64,000 nt of DNA from Rhodobacteraceae bacterium IMCC1909 (lineage in GTDB: Bacteria; Pseudomonadota; Alphaproteobacteria; Rhodobacterales; Rhodobacteraceae): contig JAPDHM010000002.1 in the NCBI GenBank assembly GCA_030704425.1, forward strand, positions 992,001-1,056,000, given 5' to 3'. The notes beneath the pieces were generated by a model. It saw only the letters and a program-made list of their open reading frames with translations, did no database searches and had not been told where the DNA came from. The stretch's first letter is position 1, and every line of letters begins with the position of its first letter. Shown here in pieces: positions 48,062-57,850 of this stretch. A program made the translations under genes and the position numbers.

Positions 48062-49602
48062 TCAGCGGCCATCCGTGTTTTGCTCTGTGCAACCGGCGCA
48101 TCAGGCACAAGTTTTGACAAGACCTCTGCGCTGGAGATGACACCAGGCAGCCCGGCGCCCGGATGCGTTCCTGCGCCAACAAGATAGAGGCCGCGTGCCT
48201 CTTCGCTCACGTTATGGGGTCGGAACCAAGCGCTCTGCAGAATGCGTGGCTCAATGGAAAATCCTGCGCCATGCGGGCTGAGATAGCGATCCTCAAAGGT
48301 TTCGGGGGTGAAAATTGTTTCTGTTGAAATGCAGGCTTCGAAGCCGGGCATCAATTTCTCCACTTCGGCGGCCACCTTGGAGCGGTATATCGGCATCTCC
48401 TTTTGCCAATCGACTTTGTTCTTCCAGCCCAAATGTGGGACGGGTGATAGTACATAGAATGTATCATCTCCCGCGGGCGCGACACTTGGGTCGGTCACAG
48501 ATGGCCGGTGGATATAGAGGCTCATGTCGTCCGACAAAAGGCCTTTGAAAAAGATGTCTCGCAACAGGCCCTTATAGCGTGGTCCATTGGCGATCGTATG
48601 ATGCCCCACATCCGCCCATCGGCCCGCGGTTCCCCGCGTTCCAAAATACCAAACGAATAAGCCCATTGACCAGCGCTTGCGCGCAAGTTTTCTGGTCGTC
48701 CAGCGTCGACGGCTGTGTTTGCGCAGGAGGTGATCATAGGTATGACCGGCATCGGCATTGCTTACAATCAATGGCGCATCGAACCTTTGGCCGTCGTTGA
48801 GAACAACCGCTTGCGCAGCCCCGTTCTCAATAAGAATTTCATCCGCGACTGCGTTTTGGTGAATTTGCCCGCCTTGGGCGCACACCACTGCGGCCATGGC
48901 ATCCGCAATCTGTTGCACCCCGCCCATCGCGTAATGCACACCATAAGTTTTTTCCAAATGCGCCACCAACGCATAGATTGAGGTGACATGCATCGGGTCG
49001 CCACCGATGAACAAGGGGTGAAAGGAGAGGGCCATCCTGAGCCGCTCATCTTTGACGCGCCGCGCGGCCAGACCGTAAATTGAACGATCCGCGCGCAACA
49101 TGGCAAATGTCGGCAGGACTTTTAGGGTTTCCCAAAGCTGGTGCATGGGCTCGGCCACCATGCCCTCATAGCCAACGATATAGCGTTTCTGCGAGTCTTT
49201 CAAAAAGCGTTTGTAGCCGGACAGATCTGCAGGGTTCAGCCTCTGGACTTCGGATTGCATTTTTTCATCATCGCCGCTGGCCCGAAAATATGACCCATCT
49301 GGCCAACGAATCTCATAGAAGGGCTCGAGCGGCCGCAGATCTACATCTGCGTGAAAATCTCGACCACAGGCGGCCCAGAGTGTTTCAAACACTTTCGGCA
49401 TAGTGACAATCGTTGGCCCCAAATCAAATCGGTGACCATCTTGTGTGACTGAGGAGCCACGGCCACCAACACGATCAAGCTTGTCCAACACAGTGACCGC
49501 ATAGCCCTTTGCGCCCAACCGCATCGCTGCCGCCAACCCGCCCAGGCCGGCGCCAATCACAACCGCGCGGTTGTCTTGGGTGCTTTGATCAGGGTTGGTC
49601 AT
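48058..49602 (-). CDS. crtI: CrtI, phytoene desaturase
   Basis: 514 residues from ATG 49602 (MTNPDQSTQDNRAVVIGAG) with GGGCGAG upstream; the open frame continues to 49698 across PpsR boxes. FAD fold VVIGAGLGGLAAAMRLGAKG at the N-terminus and LVGAGTHPGAGLPGV at the C-terminus. Three-step desaturation of phytoene to neurosporene in this pathway type. Divergent from crtA. Confidence 0.95.
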   Translation of the reverse strand: MTNPDQSTQDNRAVVIGAGLGGLAAAMRLGAKGYAVTVLDKLDRVGGRGSSVTQDGHRFDLGPTIVTMPKVFETLWAACGRDFHADVDLRPLEPFYEIRWPDGSYFRASGDDEKMQSEVQRLNPADLSGYKRFLKDSQKRYIVGYEGMVAEPMHQLWETLKVLPTFAMLRADRSIYGLAARRVKDERLRMALSFHPLFIGGDPMHVTSIYALVAHLEKTYGVHYAMGGVQQIADAMAAVVCAQGGQIHQNAVADEILIENGAAQAVVLNDGQRFDAPLIVSNADAGHTYDHLLRKHSRRRWTTRKLARKRWSMGLFVWYFGTRGTAGRWADVGHHTIANGPRYKGLLRDIFFKGLLSDDMSLYIHRPSVTDPSVAPAGDDTFYVLSPVPHLGWKNKVDWQKEMPIYRSKVAAEVEKLMPGFEACISTETIFTPETFEDRYLSPHGAGFSIEPRILQSAWFRPHNVSEEARGLYLVGAGTHPGAGLPGVISSAEVLSKLVPDAPVAQSKTRMAAE

Positions 49603-49621
49603 AAATTTCTCGCCCGCCATC

Positions 49622-49639
49622 TGTCTAGAATTATTTACA
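49622..49639. promoter_or_regulatory. PpsR/CrtJ box 1 between crtI and crtA
   Basis: TGT (49622-49624)-N12-ACA (49637-49639), 20 bp upstream of the crtI start. Confidence 0.75.
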
Positions 49640-49677
49640 ACCATAGGTCTTATGAGCTTCCCAATGCAAGGATAATG

Positions 49678-49695
49678 TGTCAACATATTCTGACA
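49678..49695. promoter_or_regulatory. PpsR/CrtJ box 2 between crtI and crtA
   Basis: TGT (49678-49680)-N12-ACA (49693-49695), within a longer TGTGTC...GACACA palindrome 22 bp upstream of the crtA start. 38 bp separate the two boxes. Confidence 0.8.
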
Positions 49696-49716
49696 CATTT
49701 ACCAGGTGCACAGGGC

Positions 49717-50421
49717 ATGACGCAGATCGTCACAATTAGTTTCTTTCGTTTTGGGTCCGTTCGCTCGCGACTTTGGGCCTTCGCTATGATGGGTCTGGCC
49801 AGAGGGCAGATGTCGCGCGTACCGGGTATTGGATTTTGGAAATTATTTGGATCTGGCTCCAATGAAGGCTTTACGCCCAAACCCAATGTGTCTGTCTACG
49901 CGGTGCTGGCGACTTGGCCGGATCGGCAAACCGCGGAGCGCAGCTTGCAACAGAGCGCTATTTTCGCACGTTACCGCCTTCACGCCACCGAAAATTGGAC
50001 TGTTTTTATGAAAGCGGAGACAGCGCGGGGCCAGTGGTCGGGCCAAACTCCATTTTCCACGACGACTCAAAATCAGAATGGCCCGCTTGCGGTGATCACC
50101 CGCGCCACGCTGCGGCCGCGAAAACTGGCGCGATTTTGGCGCCGTGTCCCTAATATTTCGCAGGTGATTGGCCAAGATCCCAATGTTGTTTTCAAGATCG
50201 GAATTGGTGAAGTGCCCTGGTTCCAACAGGTGACCTTCTCCATATGGCCCAGCTTGGAGCATATGAACAATTTTGCACGCAAAGGGCATCATGCGCGGGC
50301 CATTCAGGCCGTGCGGATCGAGGGATGGTTCAAAGAAGAACTCTACGCCCGGTTTACCCTCATCGCAGACACAGGCACTTGGGAGGGTGACTCCCCTCTA
50401 AAAAAACTGGATATCTCATGA
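49717..50421 (+). CDS. crtA: CrtA, spheroidene monooxygenase
   Basis: 234 residues from ATG 49717 (MTQIVTISFFRFGSVRSRLW); upstream ATGs at 49675 and earlier lie in or beyond a PpsR box. Family blocks SRVPGIGFWKLFGSGSNEGF and GIGEVPWFQQVTFSIW are clear. Oxygenates spheroidene to spheroidenone, so pink-red pigment under air is predicted. Stop overlaps the bchI ATG (ATGA), the usual crtA-bchI coupling. Confidence 0.95.
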   Translation: MTQIVTISFFRFGSVRSRLWAFAMMGLARGQMSRVPGIGFWKLFGSGSNEGFTPKPNVSVYAVLATWPDRQTAERSLQQSAIFARYRLHATENWTVFMKAETARGQWSGQTPFSTTTQNQNGPLAVITRATLRPRKLARFWRRVPNISQVIGQDPNVVFKIGIGEVPWFQQVTFSIWPSLEHMNNFARKGHHARAIQAVRIEGWFKEELYARFTLIADTGTWEGDSPLKKLDIS

Positions 50422-51425
50422 AGCAGCCTTTTCCTTTCTCAGCCATTGTTGGACAGGATGATATGAAACTGGCCATGGTGTTAACCGCTATTGATCCATC
50501 GATCGCAGGGGTTCTTGTCTTTGGAGAGCGTGGCACCGGCAAATCCACGGCGGTGCGGGCTTTGGCGGGACTTTTGCCGCCAATCCTCGCTGTAAAGGCC
50601 TGCCCGGTGAATAGCGCTGACATAAAAGATTGCCCCGCGTGGTGCGAAATATCGGACGCGAGTGTGCAAAGCATCGCAACGCCCGTTGTGGATCTGCCTT
50701 TGGGTGCGTCGGAGGATCGTGTCACCGGGGCGCTCGATATCGAAAAAGCATTAACCAAGGGTGAGAAAGCATTTCAACCTGGCCTATTTGCCCAGGCGAA
50801 CCGCGGGTATCTTTATATAGATGAGGTGAATCTTCTTGAAGATCACATTGTGGATCTATTGCTGGATGTGGCGCAATCGGGTGAAAATGTCGTGGAACGC
50901 GAGGGTCTGTCCATTCGCCATGCCGCGCGTTTCGTATTGGTTGGCTCTGGCAACCCGGAAGAAGGCGAATTGCGGCCGCAATTGATGGATCGCTTTGGAC
51001 TGTCTGTCGATGTGCTGTCCTCTACAAATATTGATGAAAGAATTGAAGTCATAAAGCGCCGCGACGCTTATGAGAATGACCATGAGGCCTTTATTGCGCA
51101 TTGGCAGTCGGAAGACGCCATTCTGCGGGCGCGCATTGTCGCCGCGCGCGCAGCTTTGGCAGATTTACAAACCGCCGATAGCGCCCTGCGCCGCGTCGCA
51201 GAGCTTTGCATCGCCTTGGGTTCGGATGGGTTGCGCGGGGAATTGACACTTTTGAAAGCGGCGCGGGCCTTTGCTGCATTTGCAGGTGATGAGGCCGTCA
51301 CAGATGAGCATATCCGCAAGACCGCCGTGCTGGCCCTGCGCCATAGATTGCGCCGCGATCCTTTGGACGAGTCTGGCTCAAGCAGTCGGGTGGCGCGGAC
51401 CGTCTCAGAAATTTTAGGCGATTGA
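50418..51425 (+). CDS. bchI: BchI, magnesium chelatase AAA+ subunit
   Basis: 335 residues. Walker A GERGTGKST at about 35-43, Walker B LYIDEVNLLEDHIVDLLLD near 135, sensor region GSGNPEEGELRPQLMDRFG. Hexameric ATPase that drives Mg2+ insertion with BchD and BchH. One base separates its stop from the bchD ATG. Confidence 0.97.
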   Translation: MKQPFPFSAIVGQDDMKLAMVLTAIDPSIAGVLVFGERGTGKSTAVRALAGLLPPILAVKACPVNSADIKDCPAWCEISDASVQSIATPVVDLPLGASEDRVTGALDIEKALTKGEKAFQPGLFAQANRGYLYIDEVNLLEDHIVDLLLDVAQSGENVVEREGLSIRHAARFVLVGSGNPEEGELRPQLMDRFGLSVDVLSSTNIDERIEVIKRRDAYENDHEAFIAHWQSEDAILRARIVAARAALADLQTADSALRRVAELCIALGSDGLRGELTLLKAARAFAAFAGDEAVTDEHIRKTAVLALRHRLRRDPLDESGSSSRVARTVSEILGD

Positions 51426-51426
51426 T

Positions 51427-53079
51427 ATGACCCTTTGGGAGAGGGCGCAGCTGGCGATTACGCTCCTTGCGATAGATCCCCAACGGCTTGGGGGCTTGGT
51501 TATTCGTGCCCGCGCCGGCCCCGCTCAGGCCGCAATGCTTGCCGCCGTTCAATCGCTCGATCTGGCCAAGGTCAAGTTGCAGCATCACATGACGGTTGAG
51601 GTTCTCAACGGCGATATTGATTTAACTGCCTCCTTAGCGGGGCGCCAATTGGTGACGCGCAAAAGTATTTTTGACTGCGCACCGTCATTGTTCATACTTC
51701 CTATGGCGGAGCGCAGCGCACCACAGTTTTCTGCGCGAATATGCCAAGCCTTAGAGGCGGGCCGTGGTCATGCTCTTATCGCCTTGGATGAAGGCGCGGA
51801 GGTAGGGGATGGCCTGCCGGATGCGCTGACAGATCGCCTGGCGTTTCATGTCACCCTCGACGATTTGGCCTTGCAAGATTTATCACCCATGACATTGCCC
51901 AGATCATTCGACGACATCCGCGCTGCGGTCCGTGGTGTAACTCTTCCGGCTGATGTGATAGAGGAGGCTGTTATCCTGGCCGCATCGCTCGGCATTTCAA
52001 GCCTTCGTGCTCCGCTCTTGCTGGGCTATGTGGCGCAAGCTCATGCGGCCCTTCACGCCCGATATGAGGTGACGGAAGAAGATTTAAAACTGGCCGTGAT
52101 GCTCGTTTACGCACATCGGGCCACGCGCTTGCCTCAGGACCCAGAGCCGGAGGCGCCATCTGAAGAGACAAACCCAGCTGAGGCGCCGCAAGACCCAAAT
52201 CAAGCCATACCGCCGAATGACTTAATGATCGAAGCCGTCAAGGCCGTCCTGCCGCCGGGTGTTTTGGCCCAGTTACAAAGTGTGGTAAAACAGCCTGCGT
52301 CTGGCTCGGGATCTGGCGCGCGCCGCAAAGGAAATCACCGCGGGCGTCCCTTACCGGCCAGATTGGGCCCCAAGAACAGTGGTGCCCGGGTTGATCTCGT
52401 GGCCAGCTTGCGGGCCGCAATTCCTTGGCAAACTCTGCGCAAGGCCGCAAATCCTGAGGCCGTGGGACCGATTTTCAAAGCCTCTGATTTGCGTCATAAA
52501 CGCTACGAAATTGGGTCAGATCGCCTGCTTATTTTCACGGTGGATGCGTCAGGCTCCGCTGCCGTTGCTCGATTGGCTGAGGCCAAGGGCGCGGTCGAAC
52601 TGCTGCTTGGCGAGGCCTATGCTCGACGGGATCATGTGGCGCTTTACGCGTTCCGTGGAACGCAATCTGAGGCGTTACTGCCTCCAACAAGATCACTTGT
52701 GCAAACCAAAAAGCGGCTGGCCGCGCTCCCCGGTGGCGGAGCCACGCCCTTAGCTGCCGGGCTTGCGGCCGCGTTTCAACTTGCTTTGCAAGAACGGCGC
52801 AATGGTCTAACGCCGACGTTGATTTTGCTAACTGATGGGCGTGCCAATGTGGCGCTTGATGGATCGAATGATCGCTCGCAAGCTACGGCGGACGCATTGA
52901 TGTTGGCACAAAAGATTGCTGAGGCGCAGATCCCGGCTTTGGTTATCGATACAACCATCCGGCCGGAGAAAACGCTACAAACCCTGGCTGGGAAAATGCG
53001 GGCAAACTACATTGCTTTGCCCCGCTCGGATGCAAAATCAGTGTCCGGTGCCATCTCTTTAGCTTTGGCACATTCGTGA
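51427..53079 (+). CDS. bchD: BchD, magnesium chelatase subunit D
   Basis: 550 residues: degenerate AAA+ domain without an intact Walker A (about 1-230), Pro/acidic linker (about 238-268, EPEAPSEETNPAEAPQDP) and a C-terminal von Willebrand A integrin-type domain with MIDAS DASGSAA near 367 and LLTDGRANVAL near 470. Platform for BchI assembly. Overlaps bchO by 4 bp. Confidence 0.96.
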   Translation: MTLWERAQLAITLLAIDPQRLGGLVIRARAGPAQAAMLAAVQSLDLAKVKLQHHMTVEVLNGDIDLTASLAGRQLVTRKSIFDCAPSLFILPMAERSAPQFSARICQALEAGRGHALIALDEGAEVGDGLPDALTDRLAFHVTLDDLALQDLSPMTLPRSFDDIRAAVRGVTLPADVIEEAVILAASLGISSLRAPLLLGYVAQAHAALHARYEVTEEDLKLAVMLVYAHRATRLPQDPEPEAPSEETNPAEAPQDPNQAIPPNDLMIEAVKAVLPPGVLAQLQSVVKQPASGSGSGARRKGNHRGRPLPARLGPKNSGARVDLVASLRAAIPWQTLRKAANPEAVGPIFKASDLRHKRYEIGSDRLLIFTVDASGSAAVARLAEAKGAVELLLGEAYARRDHVALYAFRGTQSEALLPPTRSLVQTKKRLAALPGGGATPLAAGLAAAFQLALQERRNGLTPTLILLTDGRANVALDGSNDRSQATADALMLAQKIAEAQIPALVIDTTIRPEKTLQTLAGKMRANYIALPRSDAKSVSGAISLALAHS

Positions 53080-53951
53080 TGAACTGGCAGCACGCAAAGC
53101 ACTATTGGCCCTTTGCGCAGTATTCGCAGTTTACGCTGCAAAAACCGCATTTATGGCATATTCAGGATATCGGAACTGGGCCGGTGATTTTGCTGATTCA
53201 TGGTGCTGGCAGTACAACCCACAGCTGGCAATACCTCGTGCCTTTCCTAACGGATAGATACCGCGTGATTATGGTGGATCTGCCGGGTCAAGGTTTTACA
53301 CGCCTGGGTGCGCAGCAACGTTGCGGGTTGGATCACATGGCTGAAGACCTAACGAGCTGTTTGACGGCGCTTGATCTCGCGCCCAAGGTCATTATCGGCC
53401 ATTCCGCGGGCGCTGCAATTGCGCTTCGCCTTGCGGAGCTTGCGAAGTTTGACTGTAAAGTTATAGGAATCAACGCTGCGCTTGATCACTTTCGCGGTGT
53501 AGCGGGGGTTTTATTTCCGCTTTTGGCAAAGGCCATAGCCAACATGCCGTTCTCAAGCAGTCTCCTGAGTAAAATTGCCGGTCATGATCAAACAGTCGAT
53601 CGCATTCTCAAAGGCACCGGTTCAACTCTCACGGCGGCGGATTTAGAATTTTACAAAGAGTTGATGCGTAGCCGCTCTCATATTGGGGCCACCTTGCAAA
53701 TGATGGCGCAGTGGGATCTTGAACCGCTATTGGCGCGGTTGCCGAGATTACAAACTGAGACCCATCTGATTGCGTCTTCCAATGATCTTGCTGTGCCCTG
53801 CGCAACGTCCCAACGGGCGGCCGCTTTGTTGCCGAATGCAGATTACCAAGCCCTGCCCAATCTTGGGCATCTGGCGCATGAAGAGGACGCCGCCACCATC
53901 GCTGCCTGCATTGCGCCAATGTTGGATTTGGGCTGCGCTTCTGGGACATAA
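53076..53951 (+). CDS. bchO: BchO, alpha/beta hydrolase of the Mg-chelatase operon
   Basis: 291 residues. Oxyanion region LLIHGAGSTTHSW near 45, nucleophile elbow GHSAGAA (about 109-115) and the catalytic His in NLGHLAHEE near 275. Always linked to bchID in purple bacteria; the hydrolysed substrate is unknown. Third gene of bchIDO. Confidence 0.92.
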   Translation: MMNWQHAKHYWPFAQYSQFTLQKPHLWHIQDIGTGPVILLIHGAGSTTHSWQYLVPFLTDRYRVIMVDLPGQGFTRLGAQQRCGLDHMAEDLTSCLTALDLAPKVIIGHSAGAAIALRLAELAKFDCKVIGINAALDHFRGVAGVLFPLLAKAIANMPFSSSLLSKIAGHDQTVDRILKGTGSTLTAADLEFYKELMRSRSHIGATLQMMAQWDLEPLLARLPRLQTETHLIASSNDLAVPCATSQRAAALLPNADYQALPNLGHLAHEEDAATIAACIAPMLDLGCASGT

Positions 53952-54068
53952 GGCCGGCTGAGACGGGCAATCCCCACGCGATCACCGTCGTCAACCTGAA
54001 GTTGCGCCTATCATCCAAACCTTAAAATATCTTGTATAAAAGCCGTTTTTTGCATAGGACTTCCGCCT

Positions 54069-54398
54069 ATGGGAAAGATTGATTTGTCGAATTTAGATTT
54101 TGAGAGGTTGGAGCCTCAGATCTCCGAAGCTGCGCGGTTGATGGAGATGCTGTCGCATCCTGCGCGGCTGCGGATTCTTTGCACCATGCTGGGCGGCGAG
54201 AAAAATGTACAGGAGTTGGCGATCAATGCGAGCCTGTCACAGCCGGCCATGTCGCATCATTTGCGCAAGTTGCGCGACTCAGAGTTGGTGAACACCCGGC
54301 GCAACAAGCAAACCATATATTATTCCCTGAAAGGCGAGCATGTGGCGGCCGTGTTGGAAGTCTTGCACGGCTTATACTGCAGCGAGCTTATTCTTTAA
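54069..54398 (+). CDS. ArsR-family regulator with SqrR/BigR-type cysteine pair
   Basis: 109 residues, winged helix-turn-helix with recognition region SLSQPAMSHHLRKLRDSELV (about 55-74). It has exactly two cysteines, C38 (RILCTM) and C104 (GLYCSEL), 66 residues apart, the same spacing as C41 and C107 of R. capsulatus SqrR, which form a tetrasulfide link on reaction with persulfides and release DNA. SqrR represses sulfide-oxidation genes and affects photosynthesis genes. It lies 117 bp after bchO. The likely target here is the palindromic promoter at 4642-4670. Its end overlaps the next minus-strand gene by 11 bp. Confidence 0.87.
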   Translation: MGKIDLSNLDFERLEPQISEAARLMEMLSHPARLRILCTMLGGEKNVQELAINASLSQPAMSHHLRKLRDSELVNTRRNKQTIYYSLKGEHVAAVLEVLHGLYCSELIL

Positions 54399-55863
54399 GG
54401 GGCGCATCATTGGCAGCTATTTTCGCCGCGCTTGCGTCTGCTTGGCTCAAGTCCTCTGGCTCTAAAAGAGGCGGGAAATCCTCATCTGACCGCGCCATAT
54501 GACCGACGATCAACGGCAGCATATCTGGGCTCACTGCCTCGGACATTGGTGGGCGCTTCCAAGTGATGCTGTCTATGGCTTCACAATTGAGACAGACTGG
54601 CTCCCAATCGTGATGCACATGCCCGCAGTTATCGCAAATCCACTGTGGGTCGCGCTGGGCGGAAATGGCTTGGGTCAAGAGCTGGCGCACAGATTGATCA
54701 TCGGCTCCGTCGCCGCGCTCAATGGCTGCGAGAATGGTCAATGCGCGCATTGTGTGATCTGTCTTTGCAAGGTCCCCAAGCGCCCGCCGGGCCGCATCAA
54801 AATCGGCCAGGGCGACGTAAAGTTCAGCCATCAGCATTTTGGTTTCGGGATGAGATTCTGTGCCTTTGGTAAACTGTCCAAACCGTTTGAGGCGGGCCGC
54901 GGGGGCTTCATCCGGGACGAGGGCGGCAAAACCGGCCGCGAGGTCTGGATGGGGCGCCAATTGCCAGGCTGCGCGCAGAATGCGGCTCGCCTGTTTGACA
55001 TTCTTTTGTTCCCGATGGCCTTCGGCGGACAGTAGGGCGGCGGGTACCAAACCGGGTGCAAGCCGGTTGGCTTCAACCGCGTAGGTTTGCGCCTCTTCCA
55101 ACTTGCCCTCTGCGCGCAAATCACGGGACTGGGAGAGGGCAAAAACCGCATCGCGGCGTTTGTGCACATCTTTTGGTAAAGTCCCATGTTTCAGCTTGGC
55201 GGTCAGGGTTGTCCGGACCCCGCGCCAATCTTCTTGGCCCGCTTGCAGTTTGAGCAACACATCCTGTGTTTCGCCATGCCGCGGCTTGAGTGCAAAAGCA
55301 TGTTCGGCCAGTTTCAGCGCCACCTCTGTGTCGCCATCCTGCAAATGTTGTTGCAGTAGGCCATAGGTGCCAACAAAACGGGTTTTGGGATCTTTTAGCA
55401 ATTTCTTATAAGTCGCCTTGGCGGTCTGCCGATCTCCATTGGCCACAGCGGCCTGTGCCATGATCAAATTGGTCAGATCAGGGCGGTTCAGCAGGCGATC
55501 GGCCTTTTTTGCCTTGGCCATTGCATCGCGACCATCGCCGCTGGCCAGAGCCATCAACCCATCGGAAAGAGCTTCAAACCCGCGGCGCTCACGGTTGCGA
55601 TCAAAATAGCGCGACAGGGCGGTTTCATCGCCATTGATAAACCGTAGAAGCGCAACGACCAAACCCAAGAGTTTGAGCACAAGCCAGAAGGTTACCAGCA
55701 AACCCAGAACCAATAGGGCAGCTTGCAGCGCGCCGAAGGACAACTCCAATCCGGCATATTGAATCATGACGCCGCCTCGCGCCTCCATCAGGCGGCCCGC
55801 GCCATAGCTGATGAGCATCACCATGGCCACGAAACTTAGGATTTTAACGAGGGACCAAAGCAT
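54388..55863 (-). CDS. HemY-like TPR membrane protein
   Basis: 491 residues. Two N-terminal membrane helices (about 3-24 and 40-75) then TPR-like repeats to about 410 and a C-terminal region with a four-Cys zinc-ribbon-like motif (CDNCGHVHHDWEPVCLNC). Matches the HemY N-terminal-domain family that lies downstream of hemD in Proteobacteria; unrelated to protoporphyrinogen oxidase HemY of Bacillus. Function uncertain, perhaps haem-related or envelope scaffold. Confidence 0.85.
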   Translation of the reverse strand: MLWSLVKILSFVAMVMLISYGAGRLMEARGGVMIQYAGLELSFGALQAALLVLGLLVTFWLVLKLLGLVVALLRFINGDETALSRYFDRNRERRGFEALSDGLMALASGDGRDAMAKAKKADRLLNRPDLTNLIMAQAAVANGDRQTAKATYKKLLKDPKTRFVGTYGLLQQHLQDGDTEVALKLAEHAFALKPRHGETQDVLLKLQAGQEDWRGVRTTLTAKLKHGTLPKDVHKRRDAVFALSQSRDLRAEGKLEEAQTYAVEANRLAPGLVPAALLSAEGHREQKNVKQASRILRAAWQLAPHPDLAAGFAALVPDEAPAARLKRFGQFTKGTESHPETKMLMAELYVALADFDAARRALGDLAKTDHTMRALTILAAIERGDGADDQSVRQLLTQAISAQRDPQWICDNCGHVHHDWEPVCLNCEAIDSITWKRPPMSEAVSPDMLPLIVGHMARSDEDFPPLLEPEDLSQADASAAKIAANDAPLKE

Positions 55864-55873
55864 TCTATTTTCC

Positions 55874-56989
55874 TCAATTGCGGCTTAGGGCGCTGGACAA
55901 TTCTGCAAGTGCGGCTTGCACAGCCACGCGGCTTTGTGCAGCGGCGATCCAATCTTGCAGGTGATCTTGGCCCAGTTGCGGCAGGGCAGAGAGTTCTGAA
56001 AGAGCCGCAGTTAGATCGCCCTTGGTCACGGCCGCTTGCGCGCGCGACAGCACAGCCTCTGCTGAATTGCCCGGCTGCGGCTCTAAAGACCGGACGCCAA
56101 ATTGGGCTTTCAAAAAGGCGAGCAGGCGGTTCTCCCCCGTCTGAGGCCCCTCGGCCAGACGTATCGCCTTCAAAGTGGCCCGCGCGGCTGGGGAAAACCG
56201 ATCTTGCAAACCTCCCAGTTGAGCCACGCCATCCTTGGCATGGGCCTGTAAGGCTTCGGGCAGGTCAATTTCTGTCGCGGTGATCAAATCAGAGAGGGCC
56301 GCTTCATAGCCTGCGCCATTTTCGGCAGCGGCTCTGATGGCATTGAGCGCCGCGGTGATGGTGCCGGTCCGCGTGCGGGCGTCGGTGGTCATTTGCAGCT
56401 CTTCTGCTTTGGCTTTTGTTTGCTCTATCTGTGTGCTTGCCGATTGCACGACCTGCGCCAGATCGCTGCGCAATTGGGCCAGCTCGCTTTCGTAGGCTTT
56501 GATCGCTTGGGGAGAGACGCTTTGCGCCAATGGTTGCTTTTCCACCTTCTCAAGTCGGAGGGTAAGCGCTTGCAGCTGTGTTTCAATCTTTGTCTGGCGC
56601 TGGTCGATGTCACGGCGCAGCGCGTCAATCGCTTCGGTCATGGCAATGAGTGTGGCGCTGTGATCTTTCGGCGCGGGCTTGGCTTCGATTTGTTTAATCT
56701 GCGTCTCTTGTTCCGCCAGCTGCTTCGCCAGAGTGTCTTGCGCAGAAACGATGGGCTCCAGAGGATCTGAGGGGTTGAGATAAGCAGGCAGCACTGCGGC
56801 GCCAAAGCCGAGCCCACTGGCCAAAACCCCACCAGCTAAAAAGGGCAATATGACCTGAAATTTCGAATTATTGGAGGTGTCGCGCGCCGCAGGGTCCTCT
56901 GGTGGAGCGGTGCCAGGGTCCGATTGCTCCACCAGTTCAGCATCCTCAATGGGCCGCCCGGTTGCGTCTTTAGGATCTTTATTGGACAC
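55874..56989 (-). CDS. Mitofilin-like/COG4223 membrane protein
   Basis: 371 residues from GTG 56989 with AAAAGG upstream; the frame is open to 57040. One membrane helix (about 47-70, LPFLAGGVLASGLGFGAAVLPA) followed by a long Gln/Lys/Glu-rich coiled coil (about 85-215) and a helical C-terminal domain. This is the alphaproteobacterial Mic60/mitofilin-like family, encoded beside hemD, linked to intracytoplasmic or envelope membrane shaping in phototrophic relatives. Role here inferred. Confidence 0.82.
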   Translation of the reverse strand: MSNKDPKDATGRPIEDAELVEQSDPGTAPPEDPAARDTSNNSKFQVILPFLAGGVLASGLGFGAAVLPAYLNPSDPLEPIVSAQDTLAKQLAEQETQIKQIEAKPAPKDHSATLIAMTEAIDALRRDIDQRQTKIETQLQALTLRLEKVEKQPLAQSVSPQAIKAYESELAQLRSDLAQVVQSASTQIEQTKAKAEELQMTTDARTRTGTITAALNAIRAAAENGAGYEAALSDLITATEIDLPEALQAHAKDGVAQLGGLQDRFSPAARATLKAIRLAEGPQTGENRLLAFLKAQFGVRSLEPQPGNSAEAVLSRAQAAVTKGDLTAALSELSALPQLGQDHLQDWIAAAQSRVAVQAALAELSSALSRN

Positions 56990-57046
56990 GATTTTTACCT
57001 TTTGTCTTTCGCCCTGTTTCAAACCTATCCGCCTGGGCAAAATCTC

Positions 57047-57751
57047 TCAACCACTCTTCACATCCATGAGCGGTGTTATGACTGCCACCATGGCTTGTCT
57101 GTTGGGTCGGGCGGCTGTACTGATCTGACCAAAGCCAGCCTCTTGGCACAGCGCGGCTATAGCGGGGCTCAAAGCCACGGCCCAATGCGGCCGCCAATCC
57201 AACGCAAGCTTCTCGAGAAGTTTGGCGCTGCGGGCAGAAAAAATCGGCAGAATGACGGGTGAGGATCGACGCAGTGTCTCATGGGTTGCCGCCTTTAGAG
57301 GAAGCGCGATTTGTTTGTAGACAACTACGTTTTCAACCGGCAAGGGGGTGCTGCGAAAATGCTCCGCTATGTTGAGGGTTGTATGGGTGCCCCGCAGATG
57401 CAGCAGCGGTCCCTCTTGGCAGACTGTTGGCAGGGCTTCGCAGAGGCCTCTGGCAGTATCGGCCAAATGATATGCGTTCAGCCCTAATTCGCGCGCGGCT
57501 TGGCTGGTGGAGCCTCCAACGCAATAGCACGGCAACCGAGACCCTCTGAGTGCCACTGGCAAATATGACAGCGCGTTGGCCGAGGTGATGATCAACCCTG
57601 TGCAGGCTGAGATGTCACAGGGTGTCTCGACCGGGGCAATCTTCATGATTGGGTCAATTGTGATTTGATCTGGCTGCACACCCTGCGCGATGAGCGTGTC
57701 CGCAAAGTGACGTGCTTGGGTATGAGGGCGCGTGAGCAATATATTGGGCAA
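57047..57751 (-). CDS. hemD: HemD, uroporphyrinogen-III synthase
   Basis: About 234 residues from TTG 57751, preceded by GGTGG; the open frame extends to 57919 but would overlap gpsA. Two Rossmann-like lobes with ILLTRPHTQARHFADTL at the start, LIITSANAL near 85 and PIFSARSAKLLEKL near 170. Cyclises hydroxymethylbilane with ring D inversion. Weakly conserved family, but context with the mitofilin-like and HemY-like genes supports it. Confidence 0.87.
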   Translation of the reverse strand: MPNILLTRPHTQARHFADTLIAQGVQPDQITIDPIMKIAPVETPCDISACTGLIITSANALSYLPVALRGSRLPCYCVGGSTSQAARELGLNAYHLADTARGLCEALPTVCQEGPLLHLRGTHTTLNIAEHFRSTPLPVENVVVYKQIALPLKAATHETLRRSSPVILPIFSARSAKLLEKLALDWRPHWAVALSPAIAALCQEAGFGQISTAARPNRQAMVAVITPLMDVKSG

Positions 57752-57850
57752 TCGTCCACCGTAGGATTGAGCAGGAACTGCAACGATGTTAGGCCTTGAG
57801 ACAAATTTTCGCAACAGGGGCCAAGCAATGAGAAAATCAAAGGACGTGTC

